A stretch of 34,772 bases of DNA from Prochloron sp. SulCav_FS08_3_32_3330 (GCA_020721205.1 DYNF01000042.1:1-34772), one strand, 5' to 3'. Numbered from the stretch's first letter, positions 1 through 8,530 are shown. The notes: generated by a model from the sequence alone, not told the origin. Made by a program: numbers and translations.

Positions 1-158
1 ACCCGTCTTTACGGGTTTTAGGATTAAATATTAACTAATATTTAAAAATTCAACCCTGGGTCGGCAGTGGTTTTGCCTATGTAGCAAGGGGTTTCAACCC
101 GTTGCCTCCCGAGAATGAAAACGCCCTGCTCCGCAGGGCTAAAGCCCAACTACGAACT
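1..158. repeat. Right half of a nested palindromic dispersed element (copy R1)
   Basis: The stretch holds, in order, the hairpin ACCCGTCTTTACGGGT, an AT-rich palindrome around ATATTAACTAATATT, a decayed hairpin, a GGGTTTCAACCC hairpin, the border AGAATGAAAACGCCCTGC (112-129) and an outer arm ending CCCAACTACGAACT (to 158). The same modules recur at 6769, 8760, 17608, 30541, 34097 and 34663. The window begins inside the element, so its left half is not visible here. The outer arm overlaps the 3' end of the histidine kinase gene and contains its stop codon (150-152). Confidence 0.85.
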
Positions 159-3100
159 GTTTACTGATAACTGTAAAAGTGCTTCTGTCAGTTCAGCGAT
201 CGCAAGGGGTTTACTAATATAATCATTCATGCCTACATCTAAACACATTTGACGATCTTCTTCTAAAGCATTAGCCGTTAAAGCAATAATATAAGGTTGA
301 GTTTTTGATGATTGACGAATGATTTTAGTAGCAGTGACTCCATCCATTTCAGGCATTTGCATATCCATTAAAATTATGTCATAAAATTGTTTTTCTAACA
401 TCGCTAAAACTTCTAAACCGTTGTTAGCAATATCCGCACTATAACCAAGTTTTTTTAAGGTTAAAATAGCGACTTTTTGATTGACTTTATTATCTTCTGC
501 TAAGAGAATTTTCAGAGATTTATTAATCTCTATGTTAGCAGTAGAAACTTTAGGAGTTTGTGCTAATAATAGGGGTTCAGAAATTGATTTTAGTTTAATG
601 GTAAAGTAAAAAATTGAACCTTGATCAAGATTTTTTTCTGTTTCTAAATGCCAATAATCAGGAGGATATCCGCCTATAATAGAATGACTTTTTACCCAAA
701 TAGTTCCTCCCATTAAATTAACTAAACTTTTACTAATTGCTAATCCTAAACCAGTACCGCCATATTTTCTACTAATAGAAGCATCTGCTTGAGTAAAAGG
801 TTTAAATAATTGATGAAGACGATCTTTTTCAATCCCAATTCCTGTATCTTGAATATAAATTATTAATTCTGTTTCTGGTATAGAACAGGCATCTTGCCTG
901 TGATTACTACTAACAGATACAAAAATTGTCCCATCATGAGTAAATTTTATCGCATTTCCTAGTAAATTTAACAAGATTTGACGTAAACGGGAAGGATCCC
1001 CTAAAAAATGATTAGAAATAGAAGGATCAATGTCATAATTAAGTTTAATTCCTTTCTCTAAAACTTGTCTATTTAAGAGATTACAAACGGATTTAATCAG
1101 TTCTTTTAAGACAAAAGGATGTTCCTCTAATTGTAATTTTCCTGACTCAATTTTTGAGAAATCAAGGATATCATTAATAACTACTAATAAAGTTGAACCA
1201 CTATCTTGAATTGTTTGAACAATATCTTTTTGTTCCTCTGTTAAATCCGTACCTGAAAGTAATTGAGCCATTCCTAAAACTCCATTCATGGGAGTACGAA
1301 TTTCATGACTCATATTCGCTAAAAACTCACTTTTTGCTTTAGTAGCGGCTTCGGCGGCTTCTTTTGCTTCAGCTAAGGCTTTTTCTGTGTGAATACGCTC
1401 CGTAATATCCCTTGCCGCCGCATAAATAAGTTCACCTTTGGGTTTAGATCTCCATTCTAAATAAATATAAGAACCGTCTTTTTTGCGATATCTATTAATA
1501 AAGTTTACGATATCTATTCCTTTGTTTAGATTGCGCAGAGTTTCAAGGGTAGATTCCATATCATCAGGATGCACAAAATCCAGAAACTGCCTACCATTTA
1601 ACTCATCTACTGAATAGCCTAAAACATCAGACCATAACACACTAACTTTGCGAAAATAACCCTTAAGATCGGCAATACAAAGTAAATCTAAAGTAGTATT
1701 AAAAAATCCTTCTAATTCTTCCGTTTTATTGATTAATTCATCGGTTAATTTTTGGCGATCGCTGATATCACTGATATAACCATGCCAAATAATACTACCA
1801 TCTAATTGTTTTTGAGGTGTAGCATGACCGGAAACCCAGTTGATTCGCCCATTTTGATGAAAAACTCGATATTCACAATACCAAGGGGTGAGATTAGTGG
1901 CAGATTCTAAAATCGTCTGACTAATCAGTTCTAAATCGTCAGGATGTAACACTTTAAAAACGGCGGTAGCATCATCTTTGACTTGTTCGGGAGTGACATC
2001 ATAAATTTCTCGAATCCCATCACTAGAATAGGGAAAATGGCTAGTCTTATCAGTGCGGAGACGATATTGATAAATCATGCCCGGAATATGATGCGCAAGT
2101 TGATCAAGACGCTGTTTAGATTCCATTTGATCCGTTATATCTAATAACACTCCATATCGAGCAATATCACCATTTTCTCTGCGTTCAGTCGTAGTGCGTG
2201 CTTGTACCCATTTGACTTTTTTGCTTGGGGTAATAATCCGCCATTCATAGTGCAGAGGGGATAAATTTACTAGACTACGAACAGTGGCTTCTTGATAACC
2301 TGCCAGATCCTCGGGGTGGGTATGTTTAAGATAGATACTACTATCTGCCAAAAACTGCTCTACCGTAATTTCAAAAATGTTTTCCACGGCGGAACTGATA
2401 TATTCAAAATATTTTGAGCCATCTACACGATGAACAAGAATATAAATAACTCCCGGAGATGAGGAAGATATTTTTTGGAATCTGGCTTCACTTTCTCTGA
2501 GGGCGATTTCAGCTTGTTTTCTTTCTGTAATATCTTCTGATATCCCTAATAAATATTGAGGTTGACCAAATTCATCTGATATCGCTAGTTTTTTTGTATG
2601 AAGGAAACGAGTGCCATTATTTGTGTGGATAATTTCTTCAGGAATATCTAAAATTTTGCCACTTTCTAAGACTTCTCGATCTTTGGCAATAAAAAACTTT
2701 GCTTCTTCCGGGGGGAATAAATCATTGTCACTTTTTCCTAATAAGTTTTCTTTGGAATAACCTAATAATTCTTCCCCGGCTTTATTTAAACGCACAAATT
2801 GCAAATTTTGAGCATCTTTGACAAAAACCATATTGGGGATATTTTCAATAATAGAGTTAAGAAAATTTTGTAATTTCCATGTTTCTAGTTCCGCTTCTTT
2901 GCGATCGGTTACATCTAAAGTCACTCCATACCAAGCGATATCACCATTTTTACGACGTTCACAACGAGATCTCGCTTGAACCCATTTTATTTTTCCACTA
3001 GGGGTAATAATGCGCCATTCATGGAAAAAAGGCGCTAAATTTTCAGAACTTTGCGCAAATTTAGCCTCATAATCTTTGAGATCTTCGGGGTGAATTTGCT

Positions 3101-4415
3101 CAAGATAAAGATTCACATTCCCTAATAATTGTTCAAAAGTATATTCATATATGTCTTTAACGGCGGAACTTACATATTCAAAATATCTTGAACCATTAGG
3201 ACATTTCACAAAAATATAAATTATACCCGGAGAAGATAACGCTATTTTTTGAAATATTGCCTCACTTTCTTGCAGTGCTAACTCAATACTTTTGCGATCA
3301 TTTATATCCGTATGAGTGCTAATAAATCTTAAAGGTTGATTTTTTTCATCTCTTTCTACTACTTGACCTCGATCTAATATCCATTTATAAGTACCATTTT
3401 TACATTTTAAACGATGTTCATTTTGATAAACCTCAGTCTCACCTCGTAAATATGTAGCTATGTCCTCATAACATTGGATTTTATCCTCTGGATGTACTCG
3501 ACTATCCCATTCTGATAAATTATTACTAATTTCCTGTTCCTCATAACCTAACATCGCTTTCCATTGGCGAGAAAAATGCACTTCATTCGTTTGAGGATTC
3601 CAGTCCCAAGTGCCGTCTCCCGCCCCTTCTACCGCTAACTGCCAACGGGCTTCACTTTCCCTTAAGGCGATTTCTATGTGTTTTAATTTAGTAATATCTC
3701 GTCCAACGGAATGAATGGCGATTAATGCCCCCTGTTCGTCAAAAATGCCCTGATTTAACCATTGAGTCCAACCAATTGTACCATCTCCACGATGATCTCG
3801 ATTTTCCGCCAAAAAACTTGATTTTTCAGGGTTTAATCTGGATATTTGAGTAATAATACTTTGTAAATCATTGGGATCCGCAAAATCCAGCCATTTTTTC
3901 CCTTTTATCTCCTCTAAACTACAACCAAGGGCATCACAAAGGGCTTGATTGGCAAAATTAATCGTTGTATCAGGATGCGATCGCAAGATAAAATCCCTTT
4001 GTTGTTCTGCCAGTTGAAGATAACGATTTTCACTTTGTTCAAAAGATTGTTGAACTTTTGTGACCATTTCATGCAAAGAATCAGTCAGAATCCTCAGTTC
4101 AGTAATAGACTGAGGATTTGTCAACATTTCAGAGGGTTCTTTCTCGATTAAAGTTTTACTTACTTGACTAATGCGTAAAATCCAACGACTAAGCCAATGA
4201 GATGTTAAAATACCGATGCTTGTAGTGATAAACATAATCAGAAAACCCAATAAAATTAGATGCTGATTATTGATGTGTAAATAGTCAACTATTCCCACTA
4301 TTCCCACTATTCCCACTATTTGCACAAAAAAAGGAAAGATTAACACCCATTTTAAAGAGATGTTAGACACAAGCGATCGCTTATTTCTATTCTGAGAGTT
4401 TAACCGTTGTTGCAT
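150..4415 (-). CDS. Multi-PAS hybrid sensor histidine kinase with C-terminal receiver
   Basis: A 1421-residue membrane sensor kinase. Two hydrophobic segments (about 22-43 and 52-71) are followed by a HAMP-like stretch, then about seven PAS/PAC domains (about 130-1010) marked by repeated HPEDL and DITERK/DVTDRK signatures. HisKA follows with SHEIRTPMNG, phospho-acceptor His1037. Next come an HATPase domain with an N box (LLNLLGNAIKFT) and G box (DTGIGI), and a receiver with LLAEDN and phospho-acceptor Asp1351 in LMDMQMPEMDG. It should autophosphorylate and pass phosphate to its own receiver, so an external phosphotransfer partner is probable; none is nearby. The signal cannot be read from the sequence, and no PAS carries a LOV cysteine motif. 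Oddities are a 9-bp tandem repeat in the first membrane segment, a dispersed repeat inserted in frame in the HATPase domain, and a stop codon lying in a repeat. Family is certain, ligand unknown. Confidence 0.95.
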   Translation of the reverse strand: MQQRLNSQNRNKRSLVSNISLKWVLIFPFFVQIVGIVGIVGIVDYLHINNQHLILLGFLIMFITTSIGILTSHWLSRWILRISQVSKTLIEKEPSEMLTNPQSITELRILTDSLHEMVTKVQQSFEQSENRYLQLAEQQRDFILRSHPDTTINFANQALCDALGCSLEEIKGKKWLDFADPNDLQSIITQISRLNPEKSSFLAENRDHRGDGTIGWTQWLNQGIFDEQGALIAIHSVGRDITKLKHIEIALRESEARWQLAVEGAGDGTWDWNPQTNEVHFSRQWKAMLGYEEQEISNNLSEWDSRVHPEDKIQCYEDIATYLRGETEVYQNEHRLKCKNGTYKWILDRGQVVERDEKNQPLRFISTHTDINDRKSIELALQESEAIFQKIALSSPGIIYIFVKCPNGSRYFEYVSSAVKDIYEYTFEQLLGNVNLYLEQIHPEDLKDYEAKFAQSSENLAPFFHEWRIITPSGKIKWVQARSRCERRKNGDIAWYGVTLDVTDRKEAELETWKLQNFLNSIIENIPNMVFVKDAQNLQFVRLNKAGEELLGYSKENLLGKSDNDLFPPEEAKFFIAKDREVLESGKILDIPEEIIHTNNGTRFLHTKKLAISDEFGQPQYLLGISEDITERKQAEIALRESEARFQKISSSSPGVIYILVHRVDGSKYFEYISSAVENIFEITVEQFLADSSIYLKHTHPEDLAGYQEATVRSLVNLSPLHYEWRIITPSKKVKWVQARTTTERRENGDIARYGVLLDITDQMESKQRLDQLAHHIPGMIYQYRLRTDKTSHFPYSSDGIREIYDVTPEQVKDDATAVFKVLHPDDLELISQTILESATNLTPWYCEYRVFHQNGRINWVSGHATPQKQLDGSIIWHGYISDISDRQKLTDELINKTEELEGFFNTTLDLLCIADLKGYFRKVSVLWSDVLGYSVDELNGRQFLDFVHPDDMESTLETLRNLNKGIDIVNFINRYRKKDGSYIYLEWRSKPKGELIYAAARDITERIHTEKALAEAKEAAEAATKAKSEFLANMSHEIRTPMNGVLGMAQLLSGTDLTEEQKDIVQTIQDSGSTLLVVINDILDFSKIESGKLQLEEHPFVLKELIKSVCNLLNRQVLEKGIKLNYDIDPSISNHFLGDPSRLRQILLNLLGNAIKFTHDGTIFVSVSSNHRQDACSIPETELIIYIQDTGIGIEKDRLHQLFKPFTQADASISRKYGGTGLGLAISKSLVNLMGGTIWVKSHSIIGGYPPDYWHLETEKNLDQGSIFYFTIKLKSISEPLLLAQTPKVSTANIEINKSLKILLAEDNKVNQKVAILTLKKLGYSADIANNGLEVLAMLEKQFYDIILMDMQMPEMDGVTATKIIRQSSKTQPYIIALTANALEEDRQMCLDVGMNDYISKPLAIAELTEALLQLSVNSS
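885..901. repeat. Short ACAGGCA-TCT-TGCCTGT palindrome inside the kinase gene
   Basis: Perfect 7-bp arms with a 3-bp loop. Read on the minus strand it encodes the peptide RQDACS (within residues 1172-1178), between the strand ending FVSVSSN and the strand ELIIYIQDTG of the HATPase domain. The same palindrome occurs outside genes at 4689-4705 and, changed, at 4668-4684 and 16091-16107. The in-frame position in a surface loop suggests insertion of a mobile repeat that was tolerated. Confidence 0.7.
4288..4320. repeat. 9-bp tandem repeat (ACTATTCCC, about 3.7 units)
   Basis: Three full units and a partial one lie in the coding sequence of the histidine kinase. They encode the run IVGIVGIVGIV in the first membrane segment (about residues 33-43). 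Because the unit is three codons, gain or loss of a unit keeps frame but changes helix length by three residues. Confidence 0.9.
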
Positions 4416-4772
4416 TTTTAAACAAAGAATAGACTTCTTACAGAAGTCAAGTAATAAGTAATAAATAATAATTAATAAGTAATAACTAAGACATAATAAC
4501 TAATAAGTGAGAAAAGTGGATTATTTCTTTATTGTAATTGATTTTATTCTGACTTTCGTACATAAGTCCATTCAAAAAATAGATTGAGAAATCTTTTATT
4601 ATAAATTATAATATCAATTTTGGAAACTTTCATAAAATTTAGACGATTTTTACCCGATTTTTATCTCACAGGCAAGATGTCTGAAAACACAGGCAAGATG
4701 CCTGTTTTAAGATCAAGGGGATCATCGAAACAAAAATTGCTTATTTTACCAAATTATATTTAAGTTTTAAAA
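4416..4772. other. Gene-free stretch where a permease gene would be expected
   Basis: This 357-bp gap lies between the end of the ATPase gene and the start of the histidine kinase gene. It contains AT-rich tandem words (TAATAAGTAATAA-like, about 4450-4510) and two copies of the ACAGGCAAGATGCCTGT-type palindrome (4668-4684 and 4689-4705). No open frame with membrane character was seen on the minus strand. Confidence 0.6.
4689..4705 (-). terminator. Possible terminator of the mntC-mntA unit
   Basis: Arms ACAGGCA/TGCCTGT with a 3-nt loop are followed on the minus strand by GTTTTC, about 70 bp after the ATPase stop. It is the same palindrome as the dispersed repeat, so it may be a repeat that happens to act as a terminator. 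The U tract is short. Confidence 0.4.
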
Positions 4773-5522
4773 TTAAAACAAATAATTTACTTTCGGAGTC
4801 ATTCCATCAAAAGTACGAGTTAAATTTTCTTGAGTAAAAACATCTTTAATCGCCCCATAAGCTAACACAGTTTTATTAACTAAAATTACCTGATCACAAA
4901 ATGTACCGATCGCCTCTAAATCATGAGTAGAAATTAAAATTGTTTTGCCTAAATTTTTCAATTCAACTAACAACTCAATAATAATTTTTTCCGTTTTAAT
5001 ATCTACTCCATTAAAAGGTTCATCTAATAAAATAATATCCGCTTTTTGTGCTAAAGCCCTCGCAATAAAAGTCCGTTTTTTTTGACCACCTGATAACTCC
5101 CCGATTTGACGTTTTTGATAATCTAAAATTTGTAATCTTTCTAAACTTTCTGTCACAATCTGTTGATCTTTTTTACTAGGTATGCGCATAAAATTCATAT
5201 AACCATAACGCCCCATCATCACCACATCCCACATATTAACAGGAAAATTCCAATCTACTTCTTCCGTTTGAGGAACATAAGCAATTAAATTTTCTTTTTG
5301 TACTTGTTTAATCGGCATTTGATGAACTAAAATATTACCCTGTTGAGGTTTTAAAAAGCCCATAATCGTTTTAAAAAGAGTAGATTTTCCACTGCCATTC
5401 ATTCCCACTAAACCGCAAATAGAACCGGATTTTAATTGAAGATTAACGGCATTTAAAGCAATTTTACCATTATAGGCAACAGTAACATTATTAATATTAA
5501 TACTGGTAGTTTGTGTATTCAT
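4773..5522 (-). CDS. mntA: Manganese-type ABC transporter ATP-binding protein
   Basis: A 249-residue ATPase that would drive metal import at the inner membrane. Walker A is GMNGSGKST, the Q-loop region is AYVPQTEEVDWNFP, the ABC signature is LSGGQKKR, Walker B is ADIILLDEPF and the switch His is in STHDL. The length and the DWNFPVNMWDVVMMGRYGYMNF segment match the ATPases of Mn/Zn/Fe importers that work with cluster A-I binding proteins, as in cyanobacterial MntABC. It follows the binding-protein gene on the same strand, but a 174-bp gap containing a repeat element separates them. No permease gene follows, so the partner must be encoded elsewhere or be lost. The metal assignment rests mainly on the neighbouring binding protein. 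Confidence 0.85.
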   Translation of the reverse strand: MNTQTTSININNVTVAYNGKIALNAVNLQLKSGSICGLVGMNGSGKSTLFKTIMGFLKPQQGNILVHQMPIKQVQKENLIAYVPQTEEVDWNFPVNMWDVVMMGRYGYMNFMRIPSKKDQQIVTESLERLQILDYQKRQIGELSGGQKKRTFIARALAQKADIILLDEPFNGVDIKTEKIIIELLVELKNLGKTILISTHDLEAIGTFCDQVILVNKTVLAYGAIKDVFTQENLTRTFDGMTPKVNYLF

Positions 5523-5556
5523 TTTTATTAGTTATTTGTTATTAGTTATTTGTGAT

Positions 5557-5695
5557 TATAGCAGTCCTAAATCAGTCGTGAGAAATCAAATAATATTAAA
5601 AAGAGCTTTAAAGTCTTGTCCTAAAAGACCAATGACAAATGACCAATGACAAAAGCGATCAATTATTTTGTCACAACCTATTTAGGATCGCTATA
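5557..5695. mobile_element. MITE-like element between mntC and mntA
   Basis: Inverted ends TATAGCAGTCCTAAAT (5557-5572) and ATTTAGGATCGCTATA (5680-5695) match except for two adjacent bases. The 139-bp interior has heptameric words (ACCAATGACAAATGACCAATGAC, split here as ACCAATGACAAATG then ACCAATGAC, about 5628-5652) and no gene. It ends two bases beyond the stop codon of the binding-protein gene, which is on the opposite side. The arrangement fits a non-autonomous element inserted in the operon. Confidence 0.7.
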
Positions 5696-5696
5696 G

Positions 5697-6695
5697 TTAC
5701 TGATTAAGTCCATTAACTAAAGTTTCTATATTATATTTAAGTAAGTCTAAATAAGTAGGAACTTTGCCATCTTCCTTTGATAAAGAATCAACATAAAAAA
5801 CCCCTCCAAAATTTGCTCCTGTTTCTTTAACTACCTGTTTTTGTGCCTCATCACTAACAGTTGATTCACAAAAAACCGTAGGAATTTGATTATTTTTAAC
5901 CGTATCAATGACCCTTTGAACTTGTTTAGGAGTAGCCTGTTTTTCCGCATTAACAGACCAAAGATAAACCTCTTTTAAACCATAATCTTTTGCCAAATAA
6001 GAAAATGCTCCTTCACAACTAACAATATATCTTTTTTCCGGTGGAATAACAGAAATTATTGTTTTTAACTCCTGATCAATTGCTTTTATTTTATCACTAT
6101 AAATCCTAGCATTATTATTATAAATTTCTTGATTTATTGGGTCTAAATTAATCAATGCTTTGCGTATATTTTCCACATAAATTAAAGCTAATCGAGGAGA
6201 CATCCAAGCATGAGGATTAGGTTTTCCTTTATAATTATCCTCTGTAATATTAATAGGAGTAATTCCTTCACTAAGAGTAATATGAGGTACATTTTTTAGG
6301 TTATTATAAAATCTTTCAGCCCATTTTTCTAAACCAAAACCATTATCTAAGATTAAATCAGCTTTTTGCGCTCTAATTAAATCACTAGGAGTCGGTTCAT
6401 AACCATGAATTTCCGAGCCAATTTTCGTTAAAGACTCCACTTGTGCCGCTTCTCCCGCCACATTTTGTGCCAGATCAGCTAATACGGTAAAAGTCGTTAA
6501 AATGACCTTTTTCTCTTTAATTTGAGGATTTTGACTGGTACTATTTTGATCATTATTTGGGACTTGATTAGAAGGTGAAACCTCACATCCAGTTATTCCT
6601 GTTAATAAACATAAAGCCATGATCGGTAAAAAAAATAAAGCTTTTTTACTTAGGCGATCGCACAGTGAAAAATTTTGGCGAATTTTCCCTTTCAT
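5697..6695 (-). CDS. mntC: Manganese-binding lipoprotein of an ABC importer (MntC-like)
   Basis: A 332-residue cluster A-I (ZnuA/MntC) periplasmic metal-binding protein. An N-terminal hydrophobic segment ends in the lipobox ITGC, giving lipidated Cys37. The four expected metal ligands are visible: His97 (HGYEPTP), His162 (NPHAWMSP), Glu228 (SCEGAF) and Asp303 (YVDSLS). A Glu/Asp pair rather than a third His favours Mn over Zn. Cys227 and Cys276 fall where Synechocystis MntC has a disulfide proposed to control metal release, and there is no His-rich loop of the zinc-binding type. It is the first gene of the unit; a minus-strand TAGAAT box lies some 40 bp upstream of the start. A repeat element begins about 75 bp upstream. 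Confidence 0.9.
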   Translation of the reverse strand: MKGKIRQNFSLCDRLSKKALFFLPIMALCLLTGITGCEVSPSNQVPNNDQNSTSQNPQIKEKKVILTTFTVLADLAQNVAGEAAQVESLTKIGSEIHGYEPTPSDLIRAQKADLILDNGFGLEKWAERFYNNLKNVPHITLSEGITPINITEDNYKGKPNPHAWMSPRLALIYVENIRKALINLDPINQEIYNNNARIYSDKIKAIDQELKTIISVIPPEKRYIVSCEGAFSYLAKDYGLKEVYLWSVNAEKQATPKQVQRVIDTVKNNQIPTVFCESTVSDEAQKQVVKETGANFGGVFYVDSLSKEDGKVPTYLDLLKYNIETLVNGLNQ

Positions 6696-6768
6696 TTTTG
6701 TGTAATTTTCTTTTCATAATTCTTTCATATTCTATCATAACCGATCAGAGCGAGAATTTGTCAAAAAA

Positions 6769-6943
6769 GTTTTCATTCTTTTTTTTCAACGGGTTAAAAC
6801 CCGTTGCTACCCAAACAAAACCCGTCTTTACGGGTTTTCTAATTAAATATTAACTAATATTTAATCATAAAACCTGCGAAGGCAGGTTTTGTTTATGTAG
6901 CAAAGGGTTTCAACCCTTTGCCTTCTGAGAATGAAATAAGGGC
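6769..6943. repeat. Nested palindromic dispersed element (copy R2, complete core)
   Basis: Begins GTTTTCATTCT and ends AGAATGAAATAAGGGC, forming inverted borders. Between them are the hairpins AACGGGTTAAAACCCGTT, AACCCGTCTTTACGGGTT, an AT-rich palindrome, AACCTGCGAAGGCAGGTT and GCAAAGGGTTTCAACCCTTTGC. No coding frame is present. It fills the gap between the convergent end of the serine hydrolase gene and the mntC promoter region. Confidence 0.9.
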
Positions 6944-6985
6944 TTAATATAATTAAACTTTTAAATTTTATTTATGTTTAAAAAT

Positions 6986-8116
6986 TTAATATTCAATCAT
7001 ATTAAAATCAAAAGCAGGATGATCACCCCCTAAAGAAAAATTAACAGTTTCTTCACACATTTTTAAACCATTTTGACTATTAGTTAAAATAACGATTGCC
7101 GTTTGATCTTCTCTGGATCCCAAGGTAAAACTTTTGAAAATATTGCCATCTCCCCAATGCCAAAAATAACGCTTATTATTGCTTAATTCTAATGCCCAAC
7201 CTAACCCCCAGTCAAGCCATTGATTTAATCTAGTTTGAGGATTTAACATCTCTTGTAAAGTCGTTTCATTTAATAGAATAGGATCATTATTTCCACTATT
7301 CATCATCTTAATTAAAAACTTCCCATAATCCTTAGAAGTTGTGCGTAAACTCCCTGCGGCAAGGGCTTCCGTTGGTCTTCTCATCGGAAAAGCGTTACCA
7401 TTGCGATCGTGTCCATCACTAGCTTTACCTTCATATTTTCTTTCCCAAATATAACTACTATCATTCATTTCTAAAGGTAAAAATAACTCCTTTTGACTAT
7501 AACTACTAAAAGACTCCTGAGTAATTTCTTCTATTACTTTTTGTAGATAAAGATAGCCCTCACTAGAATAACCAAATCTTGTCCCCGGAGTTGTTTCAAA
7601 CCAGACAGGTTTATCCCCACTCCAATTAGGAAAACCCGGGGTATGATTTAAGATCATTCTAGCAGTAACTTGTGCAATTCTAGGATCAGAAATATAAGGT
7701 TTTGAGGTATAATTTGTTAAAGGAAGATCAAGATTTAATATCTCTTTTTCCACTAATTTCATTACTAAATAAGCAAAAAGAGGTTTTCCCAAAGAAGCGG
7801 CGGCGAAAATTGTCTCATGATTAACAGGAGTTTTAGTTTGATAATTTTTCACGCCAAAACCTTCACTCCATAATATTTCACTATTATTAATTAAAGCAAT
7901 AGATAGCCCCGGAATTAAATATTGTGACATTAATTGAGGGATTTTTTCCTGTAGAAAAGGGATTAAAATATCAGGAGTATTAACAAGATTTGGATTATTA
8001 AAAGTTTGACTATTTCCTTTTTTTGCTAATAAACTAAATAAAGTAAATGTAGAAAGTCCTAACAAAGCGGCACTAGAATGATTTAAAAATTGACGACGAT
8101 TTATTTTATTGAACAT
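6986..8116 (-). CDS. Exported beta-lactamase-family serine hydrolase
   Basis: A 376-residue protein of the class C beta-lactamase/PBP-like family. The N terminus NRRQFLNHSSAALLG followed by a hydrophobic stretch looks like a Tat signal, so it probably acts in the periplasm or thylakoid lumen. The catalytic SxxK is S108-L-G-K111 and the second motif is Y183-S-S. The usual KTG position appears as HWGDG near the C terminus, as in the esterase/peptidase members. These features support a serine hydrolase; whether it acts on peptides, esters or lactams cannot be told, and antibiotic resistance should not be assumed. It stands alone, with repeat R2 downstream and an AT-rich gap upstream. Confidence 0.85.
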   Translation of the reverse strand: MFNKINRRQFLNHSSAALLGLSTFTLFSLLAKKGNSQTFNNPNLVNTPDILIPFLQEKIPQLMSQYLIPGLSIALINNSEILWSEGFGVKNYQTKTPVNHETIFAAASLGKPLFAYLVMKLVEKEILNLDLPLTNYTSKPYISDPRIAQVTARMILNHTPGFPNWSGDKPVWFETTPGTRFGYSSEGYLYLQKVIEEITQESFSSYSQKELFLPLEMNDSSYIWERKYEGKASDGHDRNGNAFPMRRPTEALAAGSLRTTSKDYGKFLIKMMNSGNNDPILLNETTLQEMLNPQTRLNQWLDWGLGWALELSNNKRYFWHWGDGNIFKSFTLGSREDQTAIVILTNSQNGLKMCEETVNFSLGGDHPAFDFNMIEY

Positions 8117-8206
8117 TTTAATTTAAGAAATTTAACATAAATATATTATCTAATTTTTAATATATCATAAGATGATTCTAGTTACTTCACAAAATATTAA
8201 ATCTTT

Positions 8207-8237
8207 TTGTCACAAAATTTAAACGGAGTGCTATAAT
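8207..8237 (+). promoter_or_regulatory. Likely promoter of the antitoxin-like gene
   Basis: TTGTCA (8207-8212) and a perfect extended -10, TGCTATAAT (TATAAT at 8232-8237), are separated by 19 bp. The start codon is 45 bp downstream of the -10. Confidence 0.6.
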
Positions 8238-8281
8238 ACAAGTAAAACAGTACAAAACAATTTAATGAATGGAAAAAAATT

Positions 8282-8530
8282 ATGAACATTAAATTAATTG
8301 ATTCTCTCATTACAATTATTGACTCTCTCAGTCAAGAAGAAAGAAAATTATTACGCTCAAAAATTGACTCAATTAATCATCAAACAGAAACGGATACGAG
8401 AGTAGAAACAAAAGTAGAAAAACTTTTTAAGCCGACTTTAGACGAATATATTAATATTACTAGAGATGAAAGAAATGCTCAACAGGATGAACTAATAAAA
8501 AGTTGTTTTGGAGGCAATAATGACCAGTAA
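8282..8530 (+). CDS. Antitoxin-like small protein paired with a PIN fragment
   Basis: An 82-residue protein of unknown fold. The first half is an amphipathic stretch (KLIDSLITIIDSLSQEERKLLRSKI, residues 4-28 in part), and the second half is charged and probably flexible. Its last 11 bases overlap the start of the PIN-domain gene, the layout typical of VapBC-like pairs in which the first gene is the antitoxin. The function is therefore inferred from position only. A decayed relative of its 5' end appears at 15331-15370. Confidence 0.6.
   Translation: MNIKLIDSLITIIDSLSQEERKLLRSKIDSINHQTETDTRVETKVEKLFKPTLDEYINITRDERNAQQDELIKSCFGGNNDQ

Noticed and set aside
3945-4151. Antisense frame in the histidine kinase gene
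   Set aside because: It lies wholly within the kinase coding region and has no ribosome site or recognisable domain.
6665-6853. Plus-strand frame over the mntC start and repeat R2
   Set aside because: It overlaps the conserved mntC N terminus antisense and ends in a dispersed repeat; its composition is random-like.
6769-6943. GTTTCAACCC words resembling CRISPR repeats
   Set aside because: They are hairpin halves of a dispersed element, present once or twice per copy, without regular spacers.
6986-8116. Antibiotic-resistance beta-lactamase
   Set aside because: Only the broad serine-hydrolase motifs are present, with HWGDG in place of KTG, which is typical of esterase or peptidase members.
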